NCBI GenBank assembly: GCA_017484005.1
Contig: JAFUTY010000051.1
Location: forward strand, 1-64,000
Length of the DNA: 64,000 nt
From: Selenomonadaceae bacterium
GTDB taxonomy: Bacteria; Bacillota; Negativicutes; Selenomonadales; Selenomonadaceae
Direction of reading: 5' to 3'
Part shown: in pieces, positions 39,501-47,524 of the stretch
How positions within the stretch are numbered: position 1 is the first letter of the stretch
Layout: the number at the start of each line of letters is the position of its first letter
Program-made: the position numbers and the translations under genes
Notes under the pieces: model-generated
Told to the model about the DNA's origin: nothing
The model's database searches: none
What the model saw: only the letters and a program-made list of their open reading frames with translations

Positions 39501-40844
39501 AATCTCGGCGCGGCAAAAATTCGAATTCGATCTCTGATGGCAGCTTTGTCACGTCGCGAAGAAATTCCGTATCAAAATTCAAAACTGATTGAGCGTCCTC
39601 GATTCACGGAGGATTGTAAAAAGACTCACACGATTCTCGCGCCGCAAATGGCTCCAATTCATTTTGAACTCGTCGAAACTGTTTTGCGAAAGTATGATTA
39701 TAATGTAGTGATTCCGAGCATGCCCGATCGGGCGGCAATCGATCTTGGTTTGCGATATGTCAACAATGATATGTGTTATCCGGCGATTGTTGTCATTGGT
39801 CAATTGATCTCCGCACTGAAATCTGGAAAATGTGATCCGGATCACACATCGATCGTTTTGTTTCAAACCTGCGGCGCATGTCGAGCGACAAATTACATTT
39901 CAGTTTTGCGGCAGGCGTTGAAATTCGCAGGATTCCCTCAAGTTCCAGTCTTTGCATGTTATGGATTGCCCGATGAAACTGATGCCTTCGATTTGAGTCG
40001 CGACTGTCTAATCGATGCGATAAAGGCGAGCGTTTATGGCGATCTTTTAATGAATGTAAAAAATCGAATCGAGCCGTATGAAATTGAGCGAGGATCGACT
40101 GAAAAACTCTATCGAATTTGGATGGATCGCGCGAAAAAAGATCTGATCGATGGAAATTATTTCTCTTATAGAAAAAATGTTCGGGAAATCGTTCGTGATT
40201 TTGAAAAACTTCCGATAAATCATGTGAGCAAGCCGAAAGTTGGGATTGTCGGGGAAATTCTGGTGAAGTATCATCCTGTCGCGAATAATGACATCGAAAA
40301 AATTCTGATTCGCGAGGGAGCGGAAGTCGTCATGCCGGAGTTTGTCGATTTCTTCCTCTACAGCGCGTATGATTCAATCGCTAAAAGACAGTTGCTCGAT
40401 GGAACTCGGAAGGAAAAATTCTTCGGGCAGATTTTTATCAAAGTGATAGAATTTTTCCGCTCGCCAATGAAAAAAGCTCTCGAAAAATCAAATCGATTCC
40501 GCGCACCAAAATCGATTTATGAAACCGCTGAACTTGCATCGCGTCATGTGAGTGTTGGAAACATGGCGGGAGAGGGCTGGTTTTTGACTGGCGAAATGGT
40601 CAAATTGATCGAAGAAGGAGTTCCAAATGTGATCTGTCTGCAGCCGTTTGGATGTCTGCCGAATCACATCACTGGCAAGGGAGTTTTGCATTCGCTCCGA
40701 GAATCATATCCCGGCTCGAATTTCGTCGCGATTGATTGCGATGCCGGCGCGTCTGAAGTCAATCAACTCAATCGAATCAAATTAATGCTTGCCGTCGCGA
40801 AGGAGAATCTGGAAGTCAAAGGGGAAATTCAAAATGCAAGTTAA
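36573..40844 (+). CDS. large acyl-CoA dehydratase activase-like protein (BadF/HgdC tandem plus DUF2229)
   Basis: This 1,423-residue protein has two ASKHA ATPase domains: VGIDIGSTTIKLVVLD at about 15-30 and VGIDAGSTTTKLVAIG at about 327-342. The second keeps the cysteines of an activator [4Fe-4S] site (CSAGCGSF and RCTVFMNSKVKQA). A cysteine cluster (CNGCGNKC) follows, then DUF2229 regions ending with FGCLPNHITGKG. By analogy with HgdC it would couple ATP hydrolysis to low-potential electron transfer. No dehydratase A/B subunits are beside it, and the physiological partner of these giant proteins is unclear. It starts at TTG behind AAAGGGGG. Confidence 0.9.
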   Translation: MSLLNLTESDSDWRVGIDIGSTTIKLVVLDKEKNLIYKNYARHFSEISRSLSENISTLKEIVGQKKFSLALTGSAGMGIAQKIGLPFVQEVIACASAVKSLIPQTDTVVELGGEDAKITYFGDAPEQRMNGVCAGGTGSFIDHMAALLSTDAPGLNKLAEVGKRIYTIASRCGVFAKTDIQALMNDGAEKADIAKSIFQAVVNQTIGNLAQGRPISGKVAFLGGPLHFLPELKKRFIETLKLDSDHVVEVKDGNFFVAMGAALSDEAKDLEVKDLEASIEKSNRESSKETRSADFTLFETPEELDEFKARHSKSKVKRGSLKNYRGKIFVGIDAGSTTTKLVAIGNQKEILYTSYGSNQGSPLKTIVAELKKFYESIPPESQISSVFTTGYGESLIKAALHADGSEVETFAHLRAAQEFCPDVSFVLDIGGQDMKCFFVQNGTIGNITLNEACSAGCGSFIENFAQGLHMTAGEFAQKALESKSPVDLGTRCTVFMNSKVKQAQKEGASVADISAGIALSIIKNALFKVMQLKDVSKLGANVVVQGGTFYNDAVLRSMEKILNREVIRPDIAGLMGAYGAAILALESGIEESSLISPADLENFSVTTKSHRCNGCGNKCLITTQIFSDGRKFFTGNRCERGIGAKKIDRDLETPNLFSYKYKRVFDYQPLENPTRGSIGIPRTLNLYEEYPFWFTFFTKLGFRVELSSKSTAEIYFKGMATVPSDSLCYPAKLAHGHVMDLIERGITRIFYPCEPYNFPNDPKSDDNHFNCPIVASYAENIRGNMDIIREKKIQFIQPFLPIASQKRLSERIFEEFQKSFPKEKISKSEIIDAIQSAYQELENYRRDVRKYGEKILERIEKTGEHAIVLVGRPYHIDPEINHGIPEMIQSYNLPIISEDALYHLPTRENRLHIVNQWSYHARLYHAAQFVSERKNLTLIQLSSFGCGLDAITVEQVKSILESHQKIYTMIKLDEVSNLGAAKIRIRSLMAALSRREEIPYQNSKLIERPRFTEDCKKTHTILAPQMAPIHFELVETVLRKYDYNVVIPSMPDRAAIDLGLRYVNNDMCYPAIVVIGQLISALKSGKCDPDHTSIVLFQTCGACRATNYISVLRQALKFAGFPQVPVFACYGLPDETDAFDLSRDCLIDAIKASVYGDLLMNVKNRIEPYEIERGSTEKLYRIWMDRAKKDLIDGNYFSYRKNVREIVRDFEKLPINHVSKPKVGIVGEILVKYHPVANNDIEKILIREGAEVVMPEFVDFFLYSAYDSIAKRQLLDGTRKEKFFGQIFIKVIEFFRSPMKKALEKSNRFRAPKSIYETAELASRHVSVGNMAGEGWFLTGEMVKLIEEGVPNVICLQPFGCLPNHITGKGVLHSLRESYPGSNFVAIDCDAGASEVNQLNRIKLMLAVAKENLEVKGEIQNAS

Positions 40845-41346
40845 AATTTCTGAGGGATTCGTGCGCCAGCAAATTCGAAACGCTGCAAGACTCGGCTCGA
40901 ATTCTGAACCAATTTTCTGTTTCTCTCCAAAAAATTCAATCGAGCCGCCCGCCGATGAAAAAATTCTCGGGCAATGGCTTCTCGATCTCACGGAAACAGA
41001 TTTCGATTCCGCCAAGAGAATGCTCGAGCGTCTCAAGCTGTTCAGACCGACGATCATTTGCGGCTCAGAAGATGAAATTGTGAATCTCGCGCGAATTTGG
41101 AAACTCAACGCTGACAATTCTCGACGCGCGGCGATAAATGTTGCGCATGACACTGGCGGAGCTGTTGCGATGAAACTCGACGAGGACAAAAATCTCGTGA
41201 CAGATGGAAACATCATCGCGATTATCGGCGGCTCTTCTCGCGACTTCGAAAAAATCGCTCGATATGCTTCCGCGACAACTCCATTAATCGCTGCATTGAT
41301 AATTTTCGACGATTCAAATTTGACTCTCGAAATCGCTGGACAGTAA
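40834..41346 (+). CDS. protein of unknown function
   Basis: This 170-residue soluble alpha/beta protein starts at ATG 40834 (GGGGAAA upstream), overlapping the activase gene by 11 bases. Segments include RPTIICGSEDEIVNLARIW and GGAVAMKLDEDKNLVTDG. I recognise no family. Coupling on both sides, with a one-base overlap with the next gene, suggests cotranslation with the activase-like protein and YigZ protein. Confidence 0.68.
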   Translation: MQVKISEGFVRQQIRNAARLGSNSEPIFCFSPKNSIEPPADEKILGQWLLDLTETDFDSAKRMLERLKLFRPTIICGSEDEIVNLARIWKLNADNSRRAAINVAHDTGGAVAMKLDEDKNLVTDGNIIAIIGGSSRDFEKIARYASATTPLIAALIIFDDSNLTLEIAGQ

Positions 41347-41963
41347 TGAAAGATTTTCAAACGATCGATGGATTTTCCGAGGCGAATTTTGAAATCAAGC
41401 GATCGAAATTCATCTCTCACGCCGAACATGTTGAATCGGAAGATCAAGCTCGCGAAATTTTACAATCGATCAAGAAAAAGTTTTTCGATGCGCGTCACAA
41501 TTGTTCAGCATGGATTCTCGATGATCAAAAAATGAAATTCAATGATGATGGTGAGCCGGGCGGAACTGCTGGAAAACCGATTCTCGAATCGATCAAAGAG
41601 AAAAAATTGATTCAAGTGATAGTAGTTGTCACGCGATATTTTGGAGGAATCAAACTCGGCACGGGAGGATTAGTCAGAGCGTATCATCATGCCGCAACTC
41701 TCGCGCTTGATTCTGCAAAACTTTTGACAGTGAAATCGATGTTGAAATTGCGAATCGAGATTGATTATCCAATGTTCAATTCGGTCGAGCGATTCATTCG
41801 TCAGAAAAATTTTCCAATCGAATCGGTGAAATATGAGGCGAATGTTTCAATCGAAGTTTTGATTCCGCCGGATGAAAAAGATCGATTCATTGAAAATTTA
41901 ACAGAGATCACTTCTGCGAAATTCAAACTCGAAATCCTCGATGAACTTTTCCATTCTGAATAG
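41346..41963 (+). CDS. YigZ/IMPACT family protein (UPF0029)
   Basis: This 205-residue protein has the family signature FNDDGEPGGTAGKPILE and the following VVVTRYFGGIKLGTGGLVRAY. The N-terminal domain has the ribosomal S5-like fold and the C-terminal domain an elongation-factor-like fold. The family is linked to translation regulation or peptide metabolism, with no settled reaction. The start overlaps the previous stop by one base and a strong terminator follows. Confidence 0.92.
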   Translation: MKDFQTIDGFSEANFEIKRSKFISHAEHVESEDQAREILQSIKKKFFDARHNCSAWILDDQKMKFNDDGEPGGTAGKPILESIKEKKLIQVIVVVTRYFGGIKLGTGGLVRAYHHAATLALDSAKLLTVKSMLKLRIEIDYPMFNSVERFIRQKNFPIESVKYEANVSIEVLIPPDEKDRFIENLTEITSAKFKLEILDELFHSE

Positions 41964-41967
41964 AAAA

Positions 41968-42005
41968 AGATCCGAATCTCACAACGAGGTTCGGATCTCT
42001 TTTTA
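41968..42005 (+). terminator. intrinsic terminator after the yigZ-like gene
   Basis: A 13-bp stem (41968-41980 with 41986-41998) is followed by CTTTTT. Confidence 0.85.
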
Positions 42006-42048
42006 ATTTGTGATAAGATATCTAAAAATTTTTTTGGAGTGATCAATC

Positions 42049-43476
42049 ATGAATTTATCTAAGAAAATTTTATTGGGAATTTCAATGATCTCGATTTGTT
42101 TCTCGTCGAATGTGTCTGCAGATCAAAGAATCGTCACAGGCGATGGGGAATATGTTATTGGCGATGGAATCGATGAAAATTTTTCTGTCGCTAAAAAACT
42201 TGCACTGGAAGATGCGATGCAAAATGCAGGTTTACAGGCGAGTGTCTATGTCAAAAGGCAATCGAAGTCGGTTGATCATATAATCGAAGAAGATGTTGTC
42301 GAAATGATTTCAGCGAATGTATTGCATTTGACTCGTGAGCCTGAATATATCAAAGATGTTACAGTCGATAAAAAAGCATTCATCATGAAATGTCATGTTG
42401 AGGCGATTGTGGATGATGATAACATCGCGGAAGAAATTTCGAAGGATAAAGGAAATCAAGATGAATTGGTGCGACAGAATAAAGAGTTGATGAATGAGCG
42501 AGATCGATTGCGTCGAGAGATGGACGAACTTCAGAAGAAATATGAAAAAGCTACGAGCAAAAATGAAATCGCTGAATTGAATGCCGAAGTCAAGAAGATC
42601 GATGCAGGATTAACTGCGATGCAATATTACAAAATTGGAAATCAAAAATATAATGAGACAAAATATTCCGAGGCGATTAAGAATTACAATAAAGCGATTG
42701 AATTAAATCCAAAATTCTTGTGGGCATACGTCAATCGAGGAGTTGCATATAAAGATCAAGGAAATTTTGATAAAGCCATTGCGGATTATTCAAAGGCAAT
42801 TCAAATCGATCCGAAAGGTTCTACAGCGTATGTCAATCGTGGAAATGCGTATCAGGATCAAGGAAATCTGAATCAAGCAATTAAAGATTATGGCAAAGCA
42901 ATAGAAATTGATCCGAAAGATACTGATGCATATTACAATCGAGGAGTTGCATATGCTAAACAGGGAAATCTAAATAAATCAATTTCTGACTGGACAAAGG
43001 CTATCCAGATCGATACTAGAGACTTTATGGCATATGACAGTCGAGGACGTGCATATGCTAAACAGGGAAATTTAAATCAGGCGATTTCTGATTATACGAA
43101 GGCAATTGAGATCAATCCAAAATTCGCGGGAGCATATAACAATCGAGGACTTGCGTACGCAGATCTTGGAAATTTAAATAAAGCGATCGCTGATTACAAT
43201 AAAGCAATTCAGATCAATCCCAAGTTGGCATCTGCATATTACAATCGAGGACTCGCATACGATGATCAAGGAAATCTGCTTCAAGCGATTAAGGATTATA
43301 CAAAGACAATCGAACTCGATCCGGATGACGTCGATGCATACAGTAATCGTGGAGTTGCATATGCAAAACTTGGAAAAATTTCTCAAGCGATTGCTGATTT
43401 TAAAAAGGTTCTTACACTAGATCCAAACAATCAATTGGCGCGCGAAGTTCTCAATCGAGTTCAGAATCAATATTGA
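42049..43476 (+). CDS. exported TPR-repeat protein
   Basis: This 475-residue protein has a signal peptide of about 24 residues (ending NVSADQ), then an LPP20/FlgT-like domain (EDAMQNAGLQASVYVKRQ region), a coiled coil at about 130-185 and eight 34-residue tetratricopeptide repeats from about 190 to 470. The repeats are very regular (AYxNRGxAYxxQGNLxxAIxDY), and at DNA level the 102-base units are close to each other. TPRs act as protein-binding scaffolds, here in the periplasm or at the envelope. Promoter not clear; the ribosome binding site is TTGGAGTG. Partners unknown. Confidence 0.9.
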   Translation: MNLSKKILLGISMISICFSSNVSADQRIVTGDGEYVIGDGIDENFSVAKKLALEDAMQNAGLQASVYVKRQSKSVDHIIEEDVVEMISANVLHLTREPEYIKDVTVDKKAFIMKCHVEAIVDDDNIAEEISKDKGNQDELVRQNKELMNERDRLRREMDELQKKYEKATSKNEIAELNAEVKKIDAGLTAMQYYKIGNQKYNETKYSEAIKNYNKAIELNPKFLWAYVNRGVAYKDQGNFDKAIADYSKAIQIDPKGSTAYVNRGNAYQDQGNLNQAIKDYGKAIEIDPKDTDAYYNRGVAYAKQGNLNKSISDWTKAIQIDTRDFMAYDSRGRAYAKQGNLNQAISDYTKAIEINPKFAGAYNNRGLAYADLGNLNKAIADYNKAIQINPKLASAYYNRGLAYDDQGNLLQAIKDYTKTIELDPDDVDAYSNRGVAYAKLGKISQAIADFKKVLTLDPNNQLAREVLNRVQNQY

Positions 43477-43489
43477 TCTCACAAATAAA

Positions 43490-43531
43490 AAAAGATCCCC
43501 GATAGATCAAAACGATCTGTCGGGGATTTTT
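43490..43531 (+). terminator. bidirectional intrinsic terminator
   Basis: A stem of about 16 bp (43493-43508 with 43514-43529) has A and T tails on both sides, between the convergent TPR and rpiB genes. Confidence 0.85.
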
Positions 43532-43538
43532 ATGTTCC

Positions 43539-43988
43539 TCAATTCTTAGATTCGATTTCAGTAAGTTTATCGATTCGACGCTGATGTCTTCCGACTCCTT
43601 CAAATTCATTATCAAGCCATGCTCGAACAATTTCTCCAGCGAGTCCAAATCCAATAACTCGAGCACCAAGCGCGAGAATGTTTGCATCGTTATGCTTCCG
43701 AGCCATTTTTGCACTGAAAACATCGGAGCAAAGCGCACATCGAATTCCATGAATTTTGTTCGCCGCGATTGAAACTCCAATCCCAGTTCCGCAAATCAAA
43801 ATTCCAAATTGCGAGCGTCCCGATGCAACTTCATTCGCAACTTTCTCCGCGATATCTGGATAATCAACCGGCTCATTTCCAAACGTCCCAACATCTTTGA
43901 CTTCGAGATTGTCGCGCTCCATCAACACCATCTTGACTTCATCTTTGAGAGCAGTGCCCGCGTGATCCGAACCAATCGAAATTCTCAA
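43539..43988 (-). CDS. rpiB: ribose-5-phosphate isomerase B
   Basis: This 149-residue RpiB/LacAB-type isomerase interconverts ribose-5-phosphate and ribulose-5-phosphate. It has ISIGSDHAG at the N-terminus, the DYPDIAEKVA loop, the catalytic cysteine in ILICGTGIGVSIAANK and RCALCSDVFSAKMARKHNDANIL. The start is TTG 43988 with GAGGAGG 8 bases upstream; a longer frame to 44015 reads into the previous gene. It follows the AAA+ gene directly, so the two are probably cotranscribed. Confidence 0.93.
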   Translation of the reverse strand: MRISIGSDHAGTALKDEVKMVLMERDNLEVKDVGTFGNEPVDYPDIAEKVANEVASGRSQFGILICGTGIGVSIAANKIHGIRCALCSDVFSAKMARKHNDANILALGARVIGFGLAGEIVRAWLDNEFEGVGRHQRRIDKLTEIESKN

Positions 43989-44001
43989 TTTTTCAACCTC
44001 C

Positions 44002-46065
44002 TCATGAAAATGCAAAACCGATCTTCGAGCTGTCTTTGAGATAGAGTTTACTGATATTGACTTGAAAATCCTCTTCCGTCAATTGAGCCAATTCCTGTTT
44101 CGAAACCGTTTCACCTTCGCGATTTGCCAAAATTCTCTTCGATTGTTTGATAATCGCCTGCTCGAGCAGATTTCTCACGAATCTTCCGTTGCCAAAATTT
44201 TTATGACCGCAGGCTTTATCGAAAATCTTTTTACATGCTTTCATCGCGTCAGCTGGAATTTCATATCCCTCGCGACGCGCCATCAATTTCAAAATTTCCA
44301 AAAGATCATTCGTCTTGTAATCTGGAAAATCGACATGGAACGCGATTCGAGATCTCAATCCCTCGTTCCGCTCGAGAAAATCTTTCATCTTGTCTGTATA
44401 TCCCGCGAAAATCACAATGACATCTTGCCGATGATTTTCCATTTCTTGAACAATCGTCGAAATCGCTTCATCTCCATACAATCCCGCCCGATCGTCAAGC
44501 AATGAATACGCCTCGTCGATGAAAAGAATTCCGCCATTCGCTTTTCGAAATTTATCTCGAACGATTTTCGCTGTCCAGCCAACATATTTCCCGACAAGAT
44601 CAGCTCGCCCACATTCGATGAAATTTCCAGTCTCGAGCAATCCTTCCTTACTCAAAATCTCGGCGAACAATCGAGCGACAGTCGTCTTGGCACTTCCAGG
44701 ATTTCCAGTGAAAACCATATGCATCGACGCTCGCTTAGTTTTCAATCCAACCTCGCGACGCATTTTTTGAACTTTGAACGAGGATAAAATCTGTCTTAAG
44801 ATCTCTTTCTGCTCGACCAATCCAACCATTTCATCGAGCTTTTTCTTTGCATCTTTTTTATCAATATCATCATCTTCGATTTTCACATACTCGGCAGATT
44901 TATACGCTCGATAGATTTTATTTTTGAGTCCCTCGTTATACAGTTTTTCAAAAATCTGATGAATATCTGACGCGCGGAATGTCAATTTCTCACCGAGAGC
45001 TTCTTCGAGATCCTCGTCTGAATAAAATTCCAGATCCGAAGATTTTTTCAGTGAGATCAGATAATCGAGGGCCTGCTGCCTCGATCCAGCTCCTTCTTGA
45101 ATCTCGATCATTGGAAGATCGTCCTGCAATCCGGTAATGAAATTCCGCGCAAATCCAGGCTTGTCAATCAATTCGACGAAAACAAATAGAGTGTTGCGTT
45201 GATATTTCAAAACCGTCGAAGTTACAAATCGAATGACTTCATCATAACTCGTTGCATAATTTTCGAGATCGTCTCCAACTCCTCGCGTCTCGATAACTAC
45301 AACACCGCCATCAGCCCGCCGAAAAACATTTTCAAGATCCACTTCATCGAAACAGCAGTCTGTGACGTTCGAAATTCGATTGATTCTCTGACTCACGACG
45401 CGATTATTGACAAACAGCGCGTTCGATAACAGTTCAATCATATCCATTGCCGCGCCATGATTTCCGGCTAAAATTTTGTAATGAACTGGATGCCCAAAAA
45501 ATTTTTCGCGATTGTTATCTTCCGAATAGATCCGCTTGATTTCGTCCAAAAAACTAGAATCAGCCATCAATTTTTTAGCGCGGCGGCAGACTTGATCATA
45601 AGAAAGTTTTTCATCTTTGAACAAAGTCTCGGTGAGTTTGAAAGTCGAATTGTCGCGATAATTAAGTTTCAATTCTTGACTCAATCGATAAAAGTTTAGA
45701 TATTCCGATCTCTCAACGAATTTGCTCAATTGCTCAACCGTGATTTCTTTGAGCGATGTGACTTTCAAATTTTGAACGCCATAATCCTCCTCGAAAAGTT
45801 CAGTCAAAAAACTTTCCAATTCAGATGAAGTGATTCGCTCGAGCCGATCGACTGCCGCAAACATCGATAATTCTTTAGATGAAGTTTTATAAATGAATGC
45901 ACAAATTTCTTCCGCTAAATTTTCGAAGCCGCAAATTTTATTGAGCTCCTCGACTTCATCGTCACAATTTGAAGAGGAGCGAAAAATTTTCGAAAAGATC
46001 CCCCGACGATAATTGGCTGCTTTGCTCGAGACACTGCAAGTAACTCTAAAATCGTAGAGCAGCAT
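44002..46065 (-). CDS. AAA+ ATPase of the CbxX/CfqX family with a second, degenerate ATPase domain
   Basis: This 687-residue protein has a C-terminal AAA+ module with Walker A GNPGSAKTT at 454-462, Walker B ILFIDEAY at 513-520, the RSRIAFHVDF arginine-finger region and a lid. Residues about 190-340 look like a decayed first module: the P-loop reads GNHGAA at 201-206 and the Walker B site is VVVIETRG. The tandem design recalls EccA/SpoVK-like proteins and CbbX, which remodel protein complexes. The start is ATG 46065 with GGAGG upstream. Partner proteins are unknown. Confidence 0.88.
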   Translation of the reverse strand: MLLYDFRVTCSVSSKAANYRRGIFSKIFRSSSNCDDEVEELNKICGFENLAEEICAFIYKTSSKELSMFAAVDRLERITSSELESFLTELFEEDYGVQNLKVTSLKEITVEQLSKFVERSEYLNFYRLSQELKLNYRDNSTFKLTETLFKDEKLSYDQVCRRAKKLMADSSFLDEIKRIYSEDNNREKFFGHPVHYKILAGNHGAAMDMIELLSNALFVNNRVVSQRINRISNVTDCCFDEVDLENVFRRADGGVVVIETRGVGDDLENYATSYDEVIRFVTSTVLKYQRNTLFVFVELIDKPGFARNFITGLQDDLPMIEIQEGAGSRQQALDYLISLKKSSDLEFYSDEDLEEALGEKLTFRASDIHQIFEKLYNEGLKNKIYRAYKSAEYVKIEDDDIDKKDAKKKLDEMVGLVEQKEILRQILSSFKVQKMRREVGLKTKRASMHMVFTGNPGSAKTTVARLFAEILSKEGLLETGNFIECGRADLVGKYVGWTAKIVRDKFRKANGGILFIDEAYSLLDDRAGLYGDEAISTIVQEMENHRQDVIVIFAGYTDKMKDFLERNEGLRSRIAFHVDFPDYKTNDLLEILKLMARREGYEIPADAMKACKKIFDKACGHKNFGNGRFVRNLLEQAIIKQSKRILANREGETVSKQELAQLTEEDFQVNISKLYLKDSSKIGFAFS

Positions 46066-46187
46066 AAATCTTCGACCTCCATTTGAGAATCGCCTAAAAC
46101 TTTTCCTTCGAGGGATTATAACATAACTCGCGGATAAATTTACTTTCCTCGACAAAATTCAGAATCATTCCGCAAGCAATTTTGAAC

Positions 46188-46216
46188 TTGCAAAATTCAA
46201 CTTTCGCGATTATACT
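46188..46216 (+). promoter_or_regulatory. promoter of the zinc-ribbon protein gene
   Basis: TTGCAA (46188-46193), a 17-base spacer and TATACT (46211-46216) lie 66 bases before the start codon. Confidence 0.6.
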
Positions 46217-46282
46217 TGCGAAGGATTTTGAAGTTCAAGGGAACTTCGGGGAATCACTTCAATACAAAGGGGTTTTTTGGTA

Positions 46283-46573
46283 ATGGCAGAATTCGAAGAC
46301 AAAACTCTCGTCTGCAAAGAATGCGGCAAGGAATTCATCTTCTCCGCGGGAGAACAAGCGTTCTATCAGGAGAGAGGATTTGAGAACGAGCCGGCACGCT
46401 GCAAAGATTGCCGCGATAAACGTCGTCGTTCTCGTGATGGCGGTGAAGAGCGTCAGATGTTCAAAGTCGTCTGCGCTGATTGCGGGAAAGAGACTGAAGT
46501 TCCTTTCGAACCGAAGAATGATCGTCCCGTCTATTGCCGCGATTGCTTTGCAAAACATCGCAGCGCACGCTGA
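46283..46573 (+). CDS. double zinc-ribbon protein
   Basis: This 96-residue protein has two zinc-binding ribbons: CKEC with CKDC in the first half and CADC with CRDC in the second. A basic linker (RDKRRRSRDGG) joins them. Such small zinc-ribbon proteins are frequent and highly expressed in Negativicutes and clostridia and may bind nucleic acid. The start is ATG 46283 with AAAGGGG upstream, and a strong promoter and terminator make it a single-gene unit. Exact role unknown. Confidence 0.85.
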   Translation: MAEFEDKTLVCKECGKEFIFSAGEQAFYQERGFENEPARCKDCRDKRRRSRDGGEERQMFKVVCADCGKETEVPFEPKNDRPVYCRDCFAKHRSAR

Positions 46574-46636
46574 GGATTCGAAACAAGATCGGTTCAGGTT
46601 TTGAGACGATCTGAATCGTGATCATCACAACACAAA

Positions 46637-46672
46637 AAAAGAGCTCGAGCGATTGTGTCTCGGGCTTTTTTT
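46637..46672 (+). terminator. intrinsic terminator or attenuator before the receptor array
   Basis: An 8-bp stem with one G-T pair (46642-46649 with 46659-46666), with A residues before and T residues after, ends only 6 bases before the AAGGAGG of the first receptor gene. No promoter is visible between it and that gene. An upstream hairpin (about 46588-46620) could compete with it, so it may attenuate receptor transcription. Confidence 0.7.
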
Positions 46673-46691
46673 ATTTCAAGGAGGAATTTTT

Positions 46692-47504
46692 GTGAAACTC
46701 AACAAAATTTTCGGTGCTCTTTCAATTTTTACAATTGCAGCGATTGGACTCACTGGCTGCGGCGAAGATCCTCAAGCAAATTCAAACACGCTGAAAGTCG
46801 GCTCGACAATCGATTTTGCACCGTTCGAATTCCAAGACGAAAAGCAGACTGATTATCAAGGATTCGACATGGATTTGATTCGCGCGATTGGCAAAGAGAT
46901 GGGCAAGGAAGTTCAAATCAGCAATATCGGTTTCGATGGATTGATTCCTGCTCTGCAAGCGAAAAATATCGACGTCGTTATCTCTGGAATGACAATCACT
47001 GACGAGCGCAAAGAGAATGTCTTGTTCTCTGATCCATATTATCAATCAGGACTTCAAATCGTCGTGAGATCCGATGAAACTTCAATCAATTCGTTCGAGG
47101 ATCTCAAAGGCAAAAGTTTAGCAGTTCAAATTGGAACGAGCTCTTCTAATGAAGCTAAAAAAATCGAAAATGCAACAGTCAAAGAGCTCAATACTCCGGC
47201 TGACTGCTTCATCGAATTGCAAAATAAAGGCGCGGATGCAGTTATCAACGATCGCCCTGTCAATGACTATGCAATCAAAGAGGGCGGAATCACTGGATTG
47301 AAAGCACTGCCTGAACGTTTGACTGCGGAAGATTATGGAATTGCAATGGCTAAAGACAATGTCGAGCTCCAAAAACAAGTCAACGATGCATTGAAAAAGA
47401 TCCGTGACAATGGTGAGTATGACAAGATTTTCGAAAAATGGTTCGGTGGACAAGTTCCTCAAGCTCAACCAGAATCTCAACCGGAATCCCAGGCTCAACA
47501 ATAA
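46692..47504 (+). CDS. amino-acid ABC transporter substrate-binding lipoprotein, copy 1 of 8
   Basis: This 270-residue type 3 solute-binding protein has a lipoprotein signal with lipobox LTGC. The ligand pocket motifs are present: DFAPFEF, the carboxylate-binding Arg in ITDERK and the amino-binding Asp in DAVINDRPV. It should capture a polar amino acid at the outer face of the inner membrane for the permease at 53148 and ATPase at 53850. It starts at GTG 46692 behind AAGGAGG. The C-terminus is a Pro/Gln-rich tail. It is closest in sequence to copy 2. Confidence 0.93.
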   Translation: MKLNKIFGALSIFTIAAIGLTGCGEDPQANSNTLKVGSTIDFAPFEFQDEKQTDYQGFDMDLIRAIGKEMGKEVQISNIGFDGLIPALQAKNIDVVISGMTITDERKENVLFSDPYYQSGLQIVVRSDETSINSFEDLKGKSLAVQIGTSSSNEAKKIENATVKELNTPADCFIELQNKGADAVINDRPVNDYAIKEGGITGLKALPERLTAEDYGIAMAKDNVELQKQVNDALKKIRDNGEYDKIFEKWFGGQVPQAQPESQPESQAQQ

Positions 47505-47524
47505 TTTTTAAAGGAGTGTAGGTC

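Noticed and set aside
40782-41447. A 221-codon minus-strand frame opposite the 40834 gene and the start of the yigZ-like gene
   Set aside because: Entirely antisense to two coupled genes, without a start signal or family resemblance.
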